Under the pieces are notes generated by a model. It did not search any database, was not told the DNA's origin, and saw nothing but the letters and a program-made list of their open reading frames with translations. A stretch of DNA of 64,000 bases from Sphingobacterium sp. HMA12. Lineage in GTDB: Bacteria > Bacteroidota > Bacteroidia > Sphingobacteriales > Sphingobacteriaceae. The DNA lies in assembly GCF_002933815.1 (NCBI RefSeq), contig NZ_BEYR01000001.1, forward strand, positions 2,999,074 through 3,063,073, written 5' to 3'. Positions 9,457 through 17,791 of the stretch are shown piece by piece. The number at the start of each line of letters is the position of its first letter. Positions within the stretch are counted from its first letter, which is position 1. The position numbers were made by a program, and so were the translations under genes.

Positions 9457-10547
9457 AACAGAATTTCTTAAAAATATTATCCGCAGCCGGCCTACTTGTC
9501 TACTTAACCGGATGTCAGTCCGCTGCTGAAGAAAATGGCAAAAAAGCAGCAGAGACAACCAGTCCGGCATTGGAAACATTTGTACCGTCCAAACAGAAGC
9601 TAACAAACAAGATGCAAATACCCGGCGAGATCAGCGGGTTTCAGCAGGTGGAAATTTACGCCAAAGTGAGCAGCTATGTGCGGGCGTTAAAAGTTGATAT
9701 CGGTAGTCGGGTTCAGGCCGGACAACTATTAGCTGTCCTAGAAGCACCGGAATTAAGCTCACAGTTGTCGGCAGCAAAATCAAGGCTAAAGTCACAGGAA
9801 GCAATTTACATGGCGACCAAAAGTACCTACGACAGATTATTTGAAACCAGTAAAGTCGAAGGTACCGTTGCCCGGTTGGATCTTGAGGTCGCCGAAGCGA
9901 AAAAGAACGCTGATTTTGCCCAATTTCAGGCCGCAAAATCGGCCTATGCGGAAGTACAGAACTTGTTGAACTATCTCGAAATACGCGCACCATTTGACGG
10001 CGTTATCGCCACGCGGAATGTCAATCAGGGGGCTTATGTCGGGCCGGCCGGAAGAGGATCGGAAATGCCGATCATGACGATCCAACAGCAGAGCAAGCTC
10101 CGCTTGGCTGTTGCTGTACCCGAACAATATGCCGGCTTCCTGGCCACAGATCAACCGCTACAATTTACCGTAAAATCCTTGCCGGGCCAACAGTTTTCAG
10201 GCAAGATCGCACGTAAATCGGGGGCACTGGATAGCAGATTTCGATCCGAAAGAGTTGAAATCGACATTACCAATACAAACAATAAGCTCCTTCCGGGCAT
10301 GGTTGCCGAAGTCGAATTACCTTTGACTTCTCAGGATAGCACTTTTGTTGTTCCCAAAACAGCGGTCTTTACCTCCGGTGAAGGAAGTTTTGTCATCGCC
10401 GTTGTAGACAATAAAACAAACCGTGTTCCGGTGCAAAAAGGGCGTAGCATTGACGGCCAGGTAGAAGTCTTTGGCAACCTTAGTCCGACCATGCGCCTAG
10501 TCAGCAAAGCCGATGAAGAAATCGCGGACGGCACTACGGTTAAATAA
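9453..10547 (+). CDS. RND efflux periplasmic adaptor, lipoprotein
   Basis: A 364-residue membrane-fusion protein. The lipoprotein signal ends in LTGC (Cys21), so it is lipid-anchored. A barrel-sandwich/lipoyl region (EIYAKVSSYVRALKVDIGSR ... GQLLAVLEAPELSSQL), a helical hairpin and a C-terminal beta-barrel (LPGMVAEVELPL) follow. It links the pump at 6166 to the TolC channel at 4767. It is last in the operon and followed by a bidirectional terminator hairpin. Confidence 0.93.
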   Translation: MKQNFLKILSAAGLLVYLTGCQSAAEENGKKAAETTSPALETFVPSKQKLTNKMQIPGEISGFQQVEIYAKVSSYVRALKVDIGSRVQAGQLLAVLEAPELSSQLSAAKSRLKSQEAIYMATKSTYDRLFETSKVEGTVARLDLEVAEAKKNADFAQFQAAKSAYAEVQNLLNYLEIRAPFDGVIATRNVNQGAYVGPAGRGSEMPIMTIQQQSKLRLAVAVPEQYAGFLATDQPLQFTVKSLPGQQFSGKIARKSGALDSRFRSERVEIDITNTNNKLLPGMVAEVELPLTSQDSTFVVPKTAVFTSGEGSFVIAVVDNKTNRVPVQKGRSIDGQVEVFGNLSPTMRLVSKADEEIADGTTVK

Positions 10548-10628
10548 AAAGCGGGGTAAGTTATTCTATACCTAAAAGCATTCCTGAGAATTGAGTATTT
10601 GAAAAAAAGACCGCAGGAAATGCCAATA

Positions 10629-10677
10629 AAAAAGCAAATGGGACGTCCAAAAATATCGGGCACCCCATTTGCTTTTT
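10629..10677. terminator. Bidirectional intrinsic terminator
   Basis: Perfect 14-base inverted repeat (10629-10642 and 10664-10677) with a 21-base loop. The arms carry an A-run on one side and a T-run on the other, so it can end both the efflux operon (+) and the convergent hydrolase gene (-). Confidence 0.8.
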
Positions 10678-10694
10678 ATATTTCCAGTCGGCTA

Positions 10695-11732
10695 CTATAT
10701 ACCCATAAATTTAAAGGCGTTGGCAGATTTAAATAGCCCATTTGAGATCCCATTAATTGCTACTCCTTGTTTTAAATCCAACTTCATTGTAGGAGCCCCC
10801 TTCTTCAAATCAAATTTAGTAAGATCCACCCATAAAGTTCCCGGAGTCAACACATTCTCAAAATAATAGACTTTGTGCTTTTGATCCGCGACAGACCGCC
10901 ATCGGGTAGAAGAAATATTGGGTTCAGTTTCCGAGCTGATACCAAATGGGACGGAACAATTACGAATGACGCTAAATACACTCGCGACAGCGGTTCGTGT
11001 ATCCGCTGTTTGTGGGATGGCATTTATATAATACGAAGCACGCACAAAACGATCTGCAGCCCGATTGGTACCCGGAAGCATAATTGTCCCCGGAATTCCC
11101 TGCCAGTATCTGTTTAAAGCGAGCTGCTCCTCAAATACCGGTGAATTTGTCATCACGGTATATGCCGCATTGTGGTGAATAACCAATTTTCCATTAATGT
11201 ATTCAAAGATCGCATTGTCACCCGTTGCATCCGAGAGGGACAGGTGTACCGTTGTAAACTTTTCGGTTCCCGGAATATAATCACTCACAATGACAAAAGG
11301 TTCGTCCTGCAATACCTTCACCGCCTCAGCCACCGTCGCAAAATTGTCAAGTACATATTGTGCCCAGGCCGAGATTGCTAGCCCTTTTCTGGCCCCCGCA
11401 GGATCAAATTTGGGGTAAGCAGATTCGACTAGCCATAGTACGTTAGCGACTAATCCCTTTTCGTTCAATCCATCCACCGTGGCAATATCCCAAGCACTGG
11501 AAATCACGCTACCGTATTGAGAAGTCCAGGTCAGCGATTGCGGACCAACCTCACCACTTCGCTGTATACCGCTGGGAAACACCCAAATATTAGCGGCAAT
11601 ATCATCCTTCCAGTCCATGCTTCGTGCTGTAATCACTGTCTGGTTCGGTCCTTTATAGACCACCCGGGTACAGGCATCAGTCTTACCTTGCAAGAGCACT
11701 ACAATTAAAATAATCGAAAAAAGATACTTCAT
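10695..11732 (-). CDS. Choloylglycine hydrolase / penicillin V acylase family (Ntn hydrolase)
   Basis: A 345-residue secreted linear-amide hydrolase. A signal peptide of about 20 residues is followed directly by CTRVVY, so cleavage exposes Cys21 as the N-terminal nucleophile. Counting Cys as residue 2, Arg and Asp of ITARSMDW fall exactly at the bile-salt-hydrolase positions 18 and 21. A TNSP motif further on matches the region of the conserved Asn175. The family covers bile-salt hydrolases, penicillin V acylases and acyl-homoserine-lactone acylases; for an environmental Bacteroidota the last two are more likely than bile salts. Two perfect inverted repeats lie just upstream. Confidence 0.9.
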   Translation of the reverse strand: MKYLFSIILIVVLLQGKTDACTRVVYKGPNQTVITARSMDWKDDIAANIWVFPSGIQRSGEVGPQSLTWTSQYGSVISSAWDIATVDGLNEKGLVANVLWLVESAYPKFDPAGARKGLAISAWAQYVLDNFATVAEAVKVLQDEPFVIVSDYIPGTEKFTTVHLSLSDATGDNAIFEYINGKLVIHHNAAYTVMTNSPVFEEQLALNRYWQGIPGTIMLPGTNRAADRFVRASYYINAIPQTADTRTAVASVFSVIRNCSVPFGISSETEPNISSTRWRSVADQKHKVYYFENVLTPGTLWVDLTKFDLKKGAPTMKLDLKQGVAINGISNGLFKSANAFKFMGI

Positions 11733-11762
11733 AAAATAGTTGTTTCGTATATTAACAAATAC

Positions 11763-11792
11763 TTAATAGTTTTGTTTAAACAAAACTATTAA
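11763..11792. repeat. 30-base perfect palindrome upstream of hydrolase gene
   Basis: Two 15-base arms, TTAATAGTTTTGTTT and its exact complement, meet without a spacer 31-60 bases before the hydrolase ATG. Each arm contains TAGTTTTG, a match to the -7 box TAnnTTTG, so the palindrome may be an operator overlapping the promoter. Confidence 0.6.
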
Positions 11793-11802
11793 TAAAAAAT
11801 AC

Positions 11803-11837
11803 CATTAAAAGTATTCCCCCCATAAATACTTTTAATG
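11803..11837. repeat. 13-base inverted repeat with C-rich spacer
   Basis: Arms CATTAAAAGTATT (11803-11815) and its exact complement (11825-11837) flank a 9-base spacer made mostly of C. It lies 10 bases beyond the palindrome at 11763-11792. Function unknown; it could be a second operator or an AT-rich hairpin. Confidence 0.55.
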
Positions 11838-12052
11838 TTTCATTCTTTGAAAGACTTTATTCTCCGAAACTTCGTTATATCATTTTTTTGACTTAGCAGG
11901 AGTCTTTTAGTTGTTAACCTTATTTTTTCCTATTTTCAACCTATGTAGCGACGGTGAGTCATTTAACTAAAAAATCAATTGCTAAAGGATATGTTGAAGA
12001 TCATTAAATCAGGAATGAAGCTTGGGCTTACTTATTTCTGATCCAAAGTATA

Positions 12053-12322
12053 TTGATTTGCATCGATGGCTTACATGACAAAAAGACCAAGGCGTCTATC
12101 GGTATTGTCCTACATAATAACATCAACCCCGACGGCAGTCCCTCGGAAAGGCTGCAGGAACGACTTAACAAAAGTATCCAGCTATACAGGGCAAACCGGA
12201 TTCGTACGATCCTTGTTAGTGGTGGTTACCATCTCCCAATATTTCCATCAGACACGCAAAAAAGCGCTCTTTCCTATTCCATCTTTCGGGAGTTTGTTGC
12301 TTACTACAAAGAGGCCTTATAG
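12053..12322 (+). pseudogene. Truncated YdcF/SanA-like (DUF218) fragment
   Basis: The 89-codon frame resembles the N-terminal half of a DUF218 protein (SanA/ElyC/YdcF, envelope-associated). INPDGSPSERLQERL and ILVSGGYH match the family's glycine/serine loops after the first strand. The frame stops at 12322 and the usual C-terminal half (the segment following the Ser-Gly-Gly motif) is absent. A possible start (MLKIIKSG, 11991) is in another frame and ends at 12041. I read it as a remnant. A very short functional protein is not excluded but unlikely. Confidence 0.55.
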
Positions 12323-12376
12323 CGCCCATCAAAAGGAGCCGCTTAAATTATAACACCGCATCCGTTAAAAATTTAA

Positions 12377-12413
12377 TCGACCCGAAGGTACCCTCAGGCG
12401 GTTCTTCGGTCGA
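12377..12413. other. Hairpin between the DUF218 remnant and the methyltransferase gene
   Basis: TCGACCCGAAG (12377-12387) pairs with CTTCGGTCGA (12404-12413), with one bulged C. On + it is followed by A-runs rather than T-runs, so it is not a convincing terminator in either direction. Confidence 0.3.
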
Positions 12414-12422
12414 AAAAAGAGG

Positions 12423-12453
12423 TTTGTTTTATCATCAAAGCAGATTATATTTA
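12423..12453 (+). promoter_or_regulatory. Promoter of the methyltransferase gene
   Basis: TTTG (12423-12426), 19 bases, then TATATTTA (12446-12453), which is one base off TAnnTTTG. The ATG follows 20 bases later at 12474. Confidence 0.5.
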
Positions 12454-12473
12454 CACTACACTAAACCAATCAA

Positions 12474-13259
12474 ATGAAAGAGAAATTTATTGACAGAAAA
12501 GACCAACAGGCAAATAAAATATTTGAAAGACGAACATTAGCAAATGACTATCGGACTATCCTTCCCTTGTTAAAACCCGATTTAGCTATCCTCGATGTGG
12601 GCTGTGGCACGGGAACACTAACAAATGAAGCCGCATCGCTTATTGCTGGCGGAACGGCCATTGGTTTAGACAACACCCAATCGTTTATTGATATGGGAAA
12701 TAAACAGTATGGTGACACAGCCAATCTTAGCCTGGTGTGTGATAATATTTTCAGTTATGAGCCTCCACATCAGTTTGACCTGATTATGACTGCTAGAACA
12801 GTGCAATGGCTAAGTGATATTCCTGCGGCCTTAAAACGCTTCAAGTCCTGGCTAAAACCAGGAGGACAGCTATCGATCCTAGATTATAACCATATTGCAA
12901 TCGAGTGGAGTCCGGTACCTCCGGCCAGTATGCTGGAGTTTTATCAAACTTTTCTGAATTGGCGTACCGATGCGGGCATGAACAATCGTGTAGCAGATGA
13001 AATCACTACTTTACTCCAACAACAGGGATTTACAGGTATTGAAACGATCAACGCCGATCAGACCTATACCAAGGGCGACGATGATTTTCAAACCAATCTT
13101 GGGATCTGGATCAAGGTTGCCCAATCACGACAAATGGTAATAGAAGGATATATTACAGATGAGCTACGTTTAAAAGCGATTGAAGAGTACAGCGACTGGG
13201 TCGAAACAGAAGCCTTGTCAATGACACTCAAAATGAATGACGTAAGAGCTAAGATTTAA
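12474..13259 (+). CDS. Class I SAM-dependent methyltransferase
   Basis: A 261-residue cytoplasmic enzyme. Motif I of the Rossmann SAM fold is LDVGCGTGTLTNEA (residue about 41), followed by acidic IGLDNTQSF and a motif-IV-like region (DLIMTARTVQWLSD). The last resembles trans-aconitate or UbiE-type small-molecule methyltransferases (VQWL after motif IV). The substrate cannot be told. The next gene starts 10 bases downstream, so the two are probably co-transcribed. Confidence 0.88.
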   Translation: MKEKFIDRKDQQANKIFERRTLANDYRTILPLLKPDLAILDVGCGTGTLTNEAASLIAGGTAIGLDNTQSFIDMGNKQYGDTANLSLVCDNIFSYEPPHQFDLIMTARTVQWLSDIPAALKRFKSWLKPGGQLSILDYNHIAIEWSPVPPASMLEFYQTFLNWRTDAGMNNRVADEITTLLQQQGFTGIETINADQTYTKGDDDFQTNLGIWIKVAQSRQMVIEGYITDELRLKAIEEYSDWVETEALSMTLKMNDVRAKI

Positions 13260-13269
13260 TGAATTCAAT

Positions 13270-14085
13270 ATGATCCGCATACGCCCAGCTTTCTTTTCTA
13301 TTTTCCTGTTATTATCCGCTTTTGACTTGTTTGCCCAATCCAAAGATACGACGATCAGCGTTGGTCAGCATAGCTTACATTTTAATATTACGGAAGGGCA
13401 AGGTGTTCCCATCATCTTTGAATCAGGAGCTGGAAACGATGCCTCTGTATGGCAGCAGCTATTAGCGCCGCTATCAGCCAGATTAAGTGTACCATTAATC
13501 ACCTACGATCGGGCGGGTTTCGGAAAAAGTGGTATAGATACTGTAAATGTCAATCTATCGACTGAAGTCGCTGATCTAAAAAGGGCGCTAAATAAATTGG
13601 GGTATAACGACCAATATTTCTTTGTTGCACATTCCTTTGGCGGTAATTATACGCTGAAATTTGCCGATGAAAACAAGGGTCAGGTACTTGGGGCAGTGAT
13701 GATAGATATTGTCTCGCCTTATTTTATGACAATGGAGCGTGGAAAATCATTAAAGATAGAATATGCCGACCGACTTCAGGAGATCAAAAAAGAGAGTTTG
13801 GGATTCTATCATTTGACGATGAATTATGAGAATTCAACAGCCATTTTACATGAAGTAGCGCCACATGCGACTATACCAATGACAATTATTGGCTCAGGCA
13901 TTACCCCTTTTGAAGAACCGGATAGAAGTAAATGTGTTGCCGCATTAAAAAAGTTTGCAGACGAAAAGGGCAACAGAAAGTATATCTTGGAGCCGAACGC
14001 CCAACATCACATCTTTTACGATAATCCGGCTTTAGTGATCGAAGAAATCCAGTCATTATACAAAAAAACAACCTCAGCAGAATAA
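13270..14085 (+). CDS. Secreted alpha/beta-hydrolase
   Basis: 271 residues. The N-terminal signal peptide ends near LFAQS. The alpha/beta-hydrolase core has an oxyanion-type segment (FESGAGNDASVW), the nucleophile elbow VAHSFGGNY (Ser residue about 120) and a late histidine in NAQHHIFYDNP. The DRAGFGKSG segment is typical of esterase/lipase-like or haloperoxidase-like members. The signal peptide places it in the periplasm. Substrate unknown. It probably shares a transcript with the methyltransferase before it. Confidence 0.87.
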   Translation: MIRIRPAFFSIFLLLSAFDLFAQSKDTTISVGQHSLHFNITEGQGVPIIFESGAGNDASVWQQLLAPLSARLSVPLITYDRAGFGKSGIDTVNVNLSTEVADLKRALNKLGYNDQYFFVAHSFGGNYTLKFADENKGQVLGAVMIDIVSPYFMTMERGKSLKIEYADRLQEIKKESLGFYHLTMNYENSTAILHEVAPHATIPMTIIGSGITPFEEPDRSKCVAALKKFADEKGNRKYILEPNAQHHIFYDNPALVIEEIQSLYKKTTSAE

Positions 14086-14146
14086 TTAGAAATAATTTTA
14101 TTTGTAGCTTAGTCCTATTGACAATGTCGTATCAACACAATATTTT

Positions 14147-15070
14147 ATGAACAATCAAGCACAGAATGTTATCGATTCACCAAGCAACAATACCGTTTTT
14201 ATGGTATGGAATTTTCATGAAAATAAAGAACTGGAATCAACGTTTCAACGGATATGTGCTTTGGTGATCAACCTGAATAATTCAGCCCAGGTACGTTCAA
14301 AAGCCATAAAAGCGAGTGTCGTTATGGGAATCAGTTACCACGCTTGGAAAAAATTAGCGTTACAGGAGCCATTACCAAAAGAATTGGTTCCTTTTGAGCC
14401 CATTGTGGGACAAAAACATGTCGCTGTAGCGACCCCAGGTGACCTCCATTTTCATATTCGAGCTGATGACCAAAGCTACTGCATCGATATGGCCGCTGAA
14501 ATTTCCAATGCCCTGGCGTCAGTTGCCGAGTGCAAGGAAGAAATCCACGGCTTTCGCTATTGGGACGGAAGAAGTATCTTAGGTTTTGTCGACGGCACCG
14601 AAAACCCGACAGGTGAAGACCGTGCTTTCTTTGGTATCATTGGCGATGAAGATCAAGCCTATAAAGGTGGCAGCTATCTTTTTGTTCAAAAGTACATCCA
14701 TGACATCAACAGTTGGCGGGCCTTACCAGTATCCGAACAAGAAAAAGTTATTGGGCGAAGTAAAACCAACGATATTGAAATGACCGATGATGTCAAACCG
14801 GCCAATTCGCATTCAGCCTTAGCCAATGTAGGCGACGAACTTAAAATCGTCAGGGACAATATGCCTTTTGGCAATATCGCCAATAATCAGATGGGCACCT
14901 ACTTTATTGCTTATGCCAGCAAATTCAGTACCGTGACACAGATGTTAAAGCGCATGTTTATAGGTGAACCTGAAGGTAATTATGACCGTATCCTGGACTT
15001 TAGTACAGCCCAGAGCGGAACACTGTACTTCTGTCCATCCATCGATATGCTGAAAGATTTTGCCGGATAA
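14147..15070 (+). CDS. Dye-decolorizing (DyP-type) heme peroxidase
   Basis: A 307-residue YfeX/DyP-like enzyme using H2O2. The family GXXDG motif is GFVDG (146-150), giving catalytic Asp149. His222 (NSHSAL) fits the proximal heme ligand and Arg236 (IVRDNMPFG) the distal arginine. No Tat or Sec signal is present, so it is cytoplasmic or encapsulin-borne, but no encapsulin gene is nearby. Physiological substrate unknown. Confidence 0.92.
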   Translation: MNNQAQNVIDSPSNNTVFMVWNFHENKELESTFQRICALVINLNNSAQVRSKAIKASVVMGISYHAWKKLALQEPLPKELVPFEPIVGQKHVAVATPGDLHFHIRADDQSYCIDMAAEISNALASVAECKEEIHGFRYWDGRSILGFVDGTENPTGEDRAFFGIIGDEDQAYKGGSYLFVQKYIHDINSWRALPVSEQEKVIGRSKTNDIEMTDDVKPANSHSALANVGDELKIVRDNMPFGNIANNQMGTYFIAYASKFSTVTQMLKRMFIGEPEGNYDRILDFSTAQSGTLYFCPSIDMLKDFAG

Positions 15071-15141
15071 GCATAGTCCAATGATCTATTTCAATCCGTC
15101 TATCGGACTAGAACATGCACAATCACTATTTCAAAAAAAAC

Positions 15142-15504
15142 ATGAAAATCGACATTTTTAAAATAAACGATCAACATATTGCTGAGGTAAAAGACTCGAG
15201 CATACTTATCAACAATCTCGATGACGGCTTACAGATTATGATCGACTGTGCTGCACAAGAAGCATATAAAGCGATCTTATACCAAGAAAATATTTCGGCT
15301 GATTTTTTTGAACTCAAAACCAAGCTGGCCGGGGATATTCTTCAAAAATATACGCAGTACGATTTTGACATCGCTATTGTTGGCGATTTCTCTGTCTATA
15401 ACAGTAAGAGTCTAAATGATTTCATCTATGAAAGCAATAAGGGACGTAAGATCAACTTTGTTGCCTCCCGTGACGAAGCCATTGCCAGATTATCAAAATA
15501 TTAA
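15142..15504 (+). CDS. DUF4180 domain protein
   Basis: About 120 residues in one alpha/beta domain spanning the whole protein. The pattern fits DUF4180: a Leu/Asp-rich middle (SILINNLDDGLQIMIDCAAQ), a YDFDIAIVGDFS strand and the closing FVASRDEAIARL. An upstream in-frame ATG at 15115 exists, but starting at MKIDIFK fits the family. Function is not known. It lies 71 bases after the DyP gene and is followed by a clear terminator. Confidence 0.8.
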   Translation: MKIDIFKINDQHIAEVKDSSILINNLDDGLQIMIDCAAQEAYKAILYQENISADFFELKTKLAGDILQKYTQYDFDIAIVGDFSVYNSKSLNDFIYESNKGRKINFVASRDEAIARLSKY

Positions 15505-15552
15505 CTACGAATCCTGATCCATTCAAGACCGTCCAGTGAACAGTTGCTTCGT

Positions 15553-15589
15553 AAAAAATAAGCGGCAAGTAAATAGCCGCTTATTTTTT
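15553..15589. terminator. Bidirectional intrinsic terminator
   Basis: Perfect 14-base inverted repeat (AAAAAATAAGCGGC and its complement) around a 9-base loop, ending in a T-run on both strands. It separates the DUF4180 gene from the convergent VOC gene. Confidence 0.85.
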
Positions 15590-15600
15590 TACCGCTGCTT

Positions 15601-16038
15601 TTACCACTCCTCATAAGACATTACGCCCAGTTCTGCGCGCCCCTCCCCTTCCAGTAGGGCAATAAATTCGAGCTGGTTTCCATCAGGATCGTTAAAATAA
15701 ATTGCTAGCGCTGGCATCCAGCCAAATACCATCGGTTTTTCAACCCCATCTTTCAAAAAATTATAAGGCTGTAAATCCCGTTCCTTGAGATAGTCTATTG
15801 CGTAATTCAAGATATCTTCTTTACTGGCTCTAAAAGCAAAATGCCGCGGTTGAAAATTTGCTTCCTCCTGCCAAAGTCCCAACATATACTCCTTACCTGT
15901 ACCAACCCACAAAAAGACGATAGGTCGATTGGGATCACGGTGTGCAATCCGCAGGCCAAGTACCTTCGTATAAAAATTGACAGACTCCTCCAGATTACGT
16001 ACCTGAATATGGGTTTCATATAATCCTGCTATCTTCAT
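15601..16038 (-). CDS. VOC (glyoxalase/fosfomycin-resistance fold) protein
   Basis: A single vicinal-oxygen-chelate protein of about 145 residues with two beta-alpha-beta-beta-beta modules. Candidate metal ligands are the His of ETHIQVRNLEES, the His of RHFAFRA, and the Glu of DPDGNQLEFIAL, the set used by fosfomycin thiol transferases and related lyases. A longer frame to 16071 exists, but the ATG at 16038 fits family N-termini. The substrate cannot be assigned. Confidence 0.85.
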   Translation of the reverse strand: MKIAGLYETHIQVRNLEESVNFYTKVLGLRIAHRDPNRPIVFLWVGTGKEYMLGLWQEEANFQPRHFAFRASKEDILNYAIDYLKERDLQPYNFLKDGVEKPMVFGWMPALAIYFNDPDGNQLEFIALLEGEGRAELGVMSYEEW

Positions 16039-16253
16039 TGTTTCTCGAATTAAATATGTTCCTGTTTGCATTGATTATTCCAACCTATTATTGGAAATAA
16101 ATTTCTGTATTTATTGCGTAATGACAATGTAGCTTAAATTCCGATAGCTTAATCGGGGCAATCACAAATTAGACATAAAAATGATGATTTGAACCGAAAC
16201 AGTTTGATTTAATAGAAAAACAACCTTATCTTGTGTACAACGACACATTAGCC

Positions 16254-16745
16254 ATGTACAGCACACTAGAATTCAAAAAATATACCCCTGAAGATTTCAC
16301 GTTATTTAAAGAACTTGTCAAAGAGGATGAGATCATGAAATATATTTCAGGTAAAGGACTAACGCCCAAAAAAGCCGAAAAAAAATTCACTTCTATCCTC
16401 GACATCAATACAGATCCATTGTTGGGTTATTTTAAGGTGATCGATTCCGAGAGCCAATTATTTTTAGGCGACTGCAAATTGGTCAATTATAAAAAAGATC
16501 CAACAGTTTTTGAAATCGGCTATTTGCTTCAAAAGGAATTTTGGCGCAAGGGCCTCGGCACGAAAATCTGCGAATCTATGCTGGCAATGGCTAAACATAT
16601 CGATGCAAATAAAGATGTTGTGGGTATAATTGATCCGAACAATGTTGCTTCCAGGCAATTACTGATAAAATTTGGATTTCAACGTTACTTCATTGGTATA
16701 GAAAATGATATAGCCACGGAAAAACTCATTTTGAAACGGTCGTAG
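16254..16745 (+). CDS. GNAT family N-acetyltransferase (RimJ/RimL-like)
   Basis: About 163 residues. The layout fits acetyl-CoA-dependent acetyltransferases of the RimJ/RimL group: a YTPEDFTLFKELV start, central strands with EIGYLLQKEFWRKGLGTKI containing the Q/RxxGxG/A-like acetyl-CoA loop (KGLGTK), and a closing DPNNVASRQLLIKFGFQ typical of the family. The acceptor is unknown. A GTG at 16233 could extend it by 7 residues. TATCTTG near 16227 may be part of its promoter. Confidence 0.88.
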   Translation: MYSTLEFKKYTPEDFTLFKELVKEDEIMKYISGKGLTPKKAEKKFTSILDINTDPLLGYFKVIDSESQLFLGDCKLVNYKKDPTVFEIGYLLQKEFWRKGLGTKICESMLAMAKHIDANKDVVGIIDPNNVASRQLLIKFGFQRYFIGIENDIATEKLILKRS

Positions 16746-16801
16746 CCACTATTTCATTTCCTTGAAAGGACAGAAACCAATGCACATCAAAATACACGTA
16801 T

Positions 16802-17698
16802 ATGAAGTTTCGCATCAAGATCAATTCAAATACCCACGATAGTCTGCAGGATACCCTATCTTTCTTTGGTGTAGATTGTAATCGTCCCTATTATATCTCC
16901 TCTGGCAATCCGCTTTTTGAGTACCCCAGAAATTCATTTCGTATCGATTTTTATGCTATATGCATTTGTACTGCCGGGACAATTAAAGTAGAAATAGACA
17001 ATCAGGAACATACATTAGCCCAGCATAGCTTACTTGTTTCAGCCCCATCCACTATCATTAAATTCACAGCGGTCAGTAAGGATTTCAGAATGAAACTGCT
17101 TTTCTTTGACAAGTTATTTCTACTAAAAAATATTGCCAATCCGTTTTTCATCGAAAAACTGGGGTTGTTCAATAAATCGACCTTTGCCATTATCCCCAGG
17201 ACGGCAAAACTAGTCGAAAAACTATTAAAGCTTCTCGAATACCTGAGCGAGGTAACCCTCCGGACAACACGTTTTACCCCTGACATTATTCGCACCATAA
17301 TATTTAATCTACTGCTCGAAATAGCTGATGTTCTGGCTGTGGAGGATCAAGATGCTGTTGAGACAATTCAGGAAGCAAACAGTCTTTTTTTTAAGTTCAC
17401 AGAACTGGTACAGTTGCATTGCAGTCAATACAAAGATGTTAAATATTACGCTGACCGGTTATTTATTTCAAACAAATACTTGATTAGTATTGTTAAGAAA
17501 GCATCTGGGAAGACCCCGCATGAAATCATAGACGAAAATTTACTCAAAGAAGCCTATGCACTACTTGGAAATCCTGAAAAGACCATTTCCGATATTGCCT
17601 ACACAATAGGTTTCAATTCGATCTCTGCTTTTGGCCGGTTTTTCAAGAAATACTCCATGTTATCGCCTTCTGAATATCGGAAAAGACAAAATATGTAA
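16802..17698 (+). CDS. AraC-family transcriptional regulator
   Basis: 298 residues. The N-terminal cupin-like sensing half (residues about 20-160) is followed by a C-terminal double helix-turn-helix (YADRLFISNKYLISIVKKAS ... ISDIAYTIGFNSISAFGRFF) ending in SPSEYRKRQ. It lies directly upstream of and parallel to the oleate hydratase gene (93 bases to the chosen start), so it may control that gene. The effector could be a fatty acid; this is inference from adjacency only. Confidence 0.9.
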   Translation: MKFRIKINSNTHDSLQDTLSFFGVDCNRPYYISSGNPLFEYPRNSFRIDFYAICICTAGTIKVEIDNQEHTLAQHSLLVSAPSTIIKFTAVSKDFRMKLLFFDKLFLLKNIANPFFIEKLGLFNKSTFAIIPRTAKLVEKLLKLLEYLSEVTLRTTRFTPDIIRTIIFNLLLEIADVLAVEDQDAVETIQEANSLFFKFTELVQLHCSQYKDVKYYADRLFISNKYLISIVKKASGKTPHEIIDENLLKEAYALLGNPEKTISDIAYTIGFNSISAFGRFFKKYSMLSPSEYRKRQNM

Positions 17699-17791
17699 AA
17701 AAAGGAAATTCGGTAGAACAATGGCGAATTTGAGGGCATAAATGATCTAAGGAGTATGACTAACTTTACTCAAGAATTAAAAACAATAAGA

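Larger units (their letters stand above)
11733..12052. other. Gene-free region upstream of the choloylglycine-hydrolase-family gene
   Basis: 320 AT-rich bases. It holds a 30-base perfect palindrome (11763-11792), a 13-9-13 inverted repeat (11803-11837) and, near its right end, a 16-codon frame (11991-12041) that may be the lost N-terminus of the truncated DUF218 gene. Confidence 0.5.

Noticed and set aside
12066..12353. 95-codon overlapping frame next to the DUF218 remnant
   Set aside because: Its translation has no DUF218 features, is rich in Thr/Arg/Pro, and overlaps the frame that does.
12377..12413. Terminator after the DUF218 remnant
   Set aside because: The stem is followed by A-runs on + and no T-run on -, so intrinsic termination is not supported.
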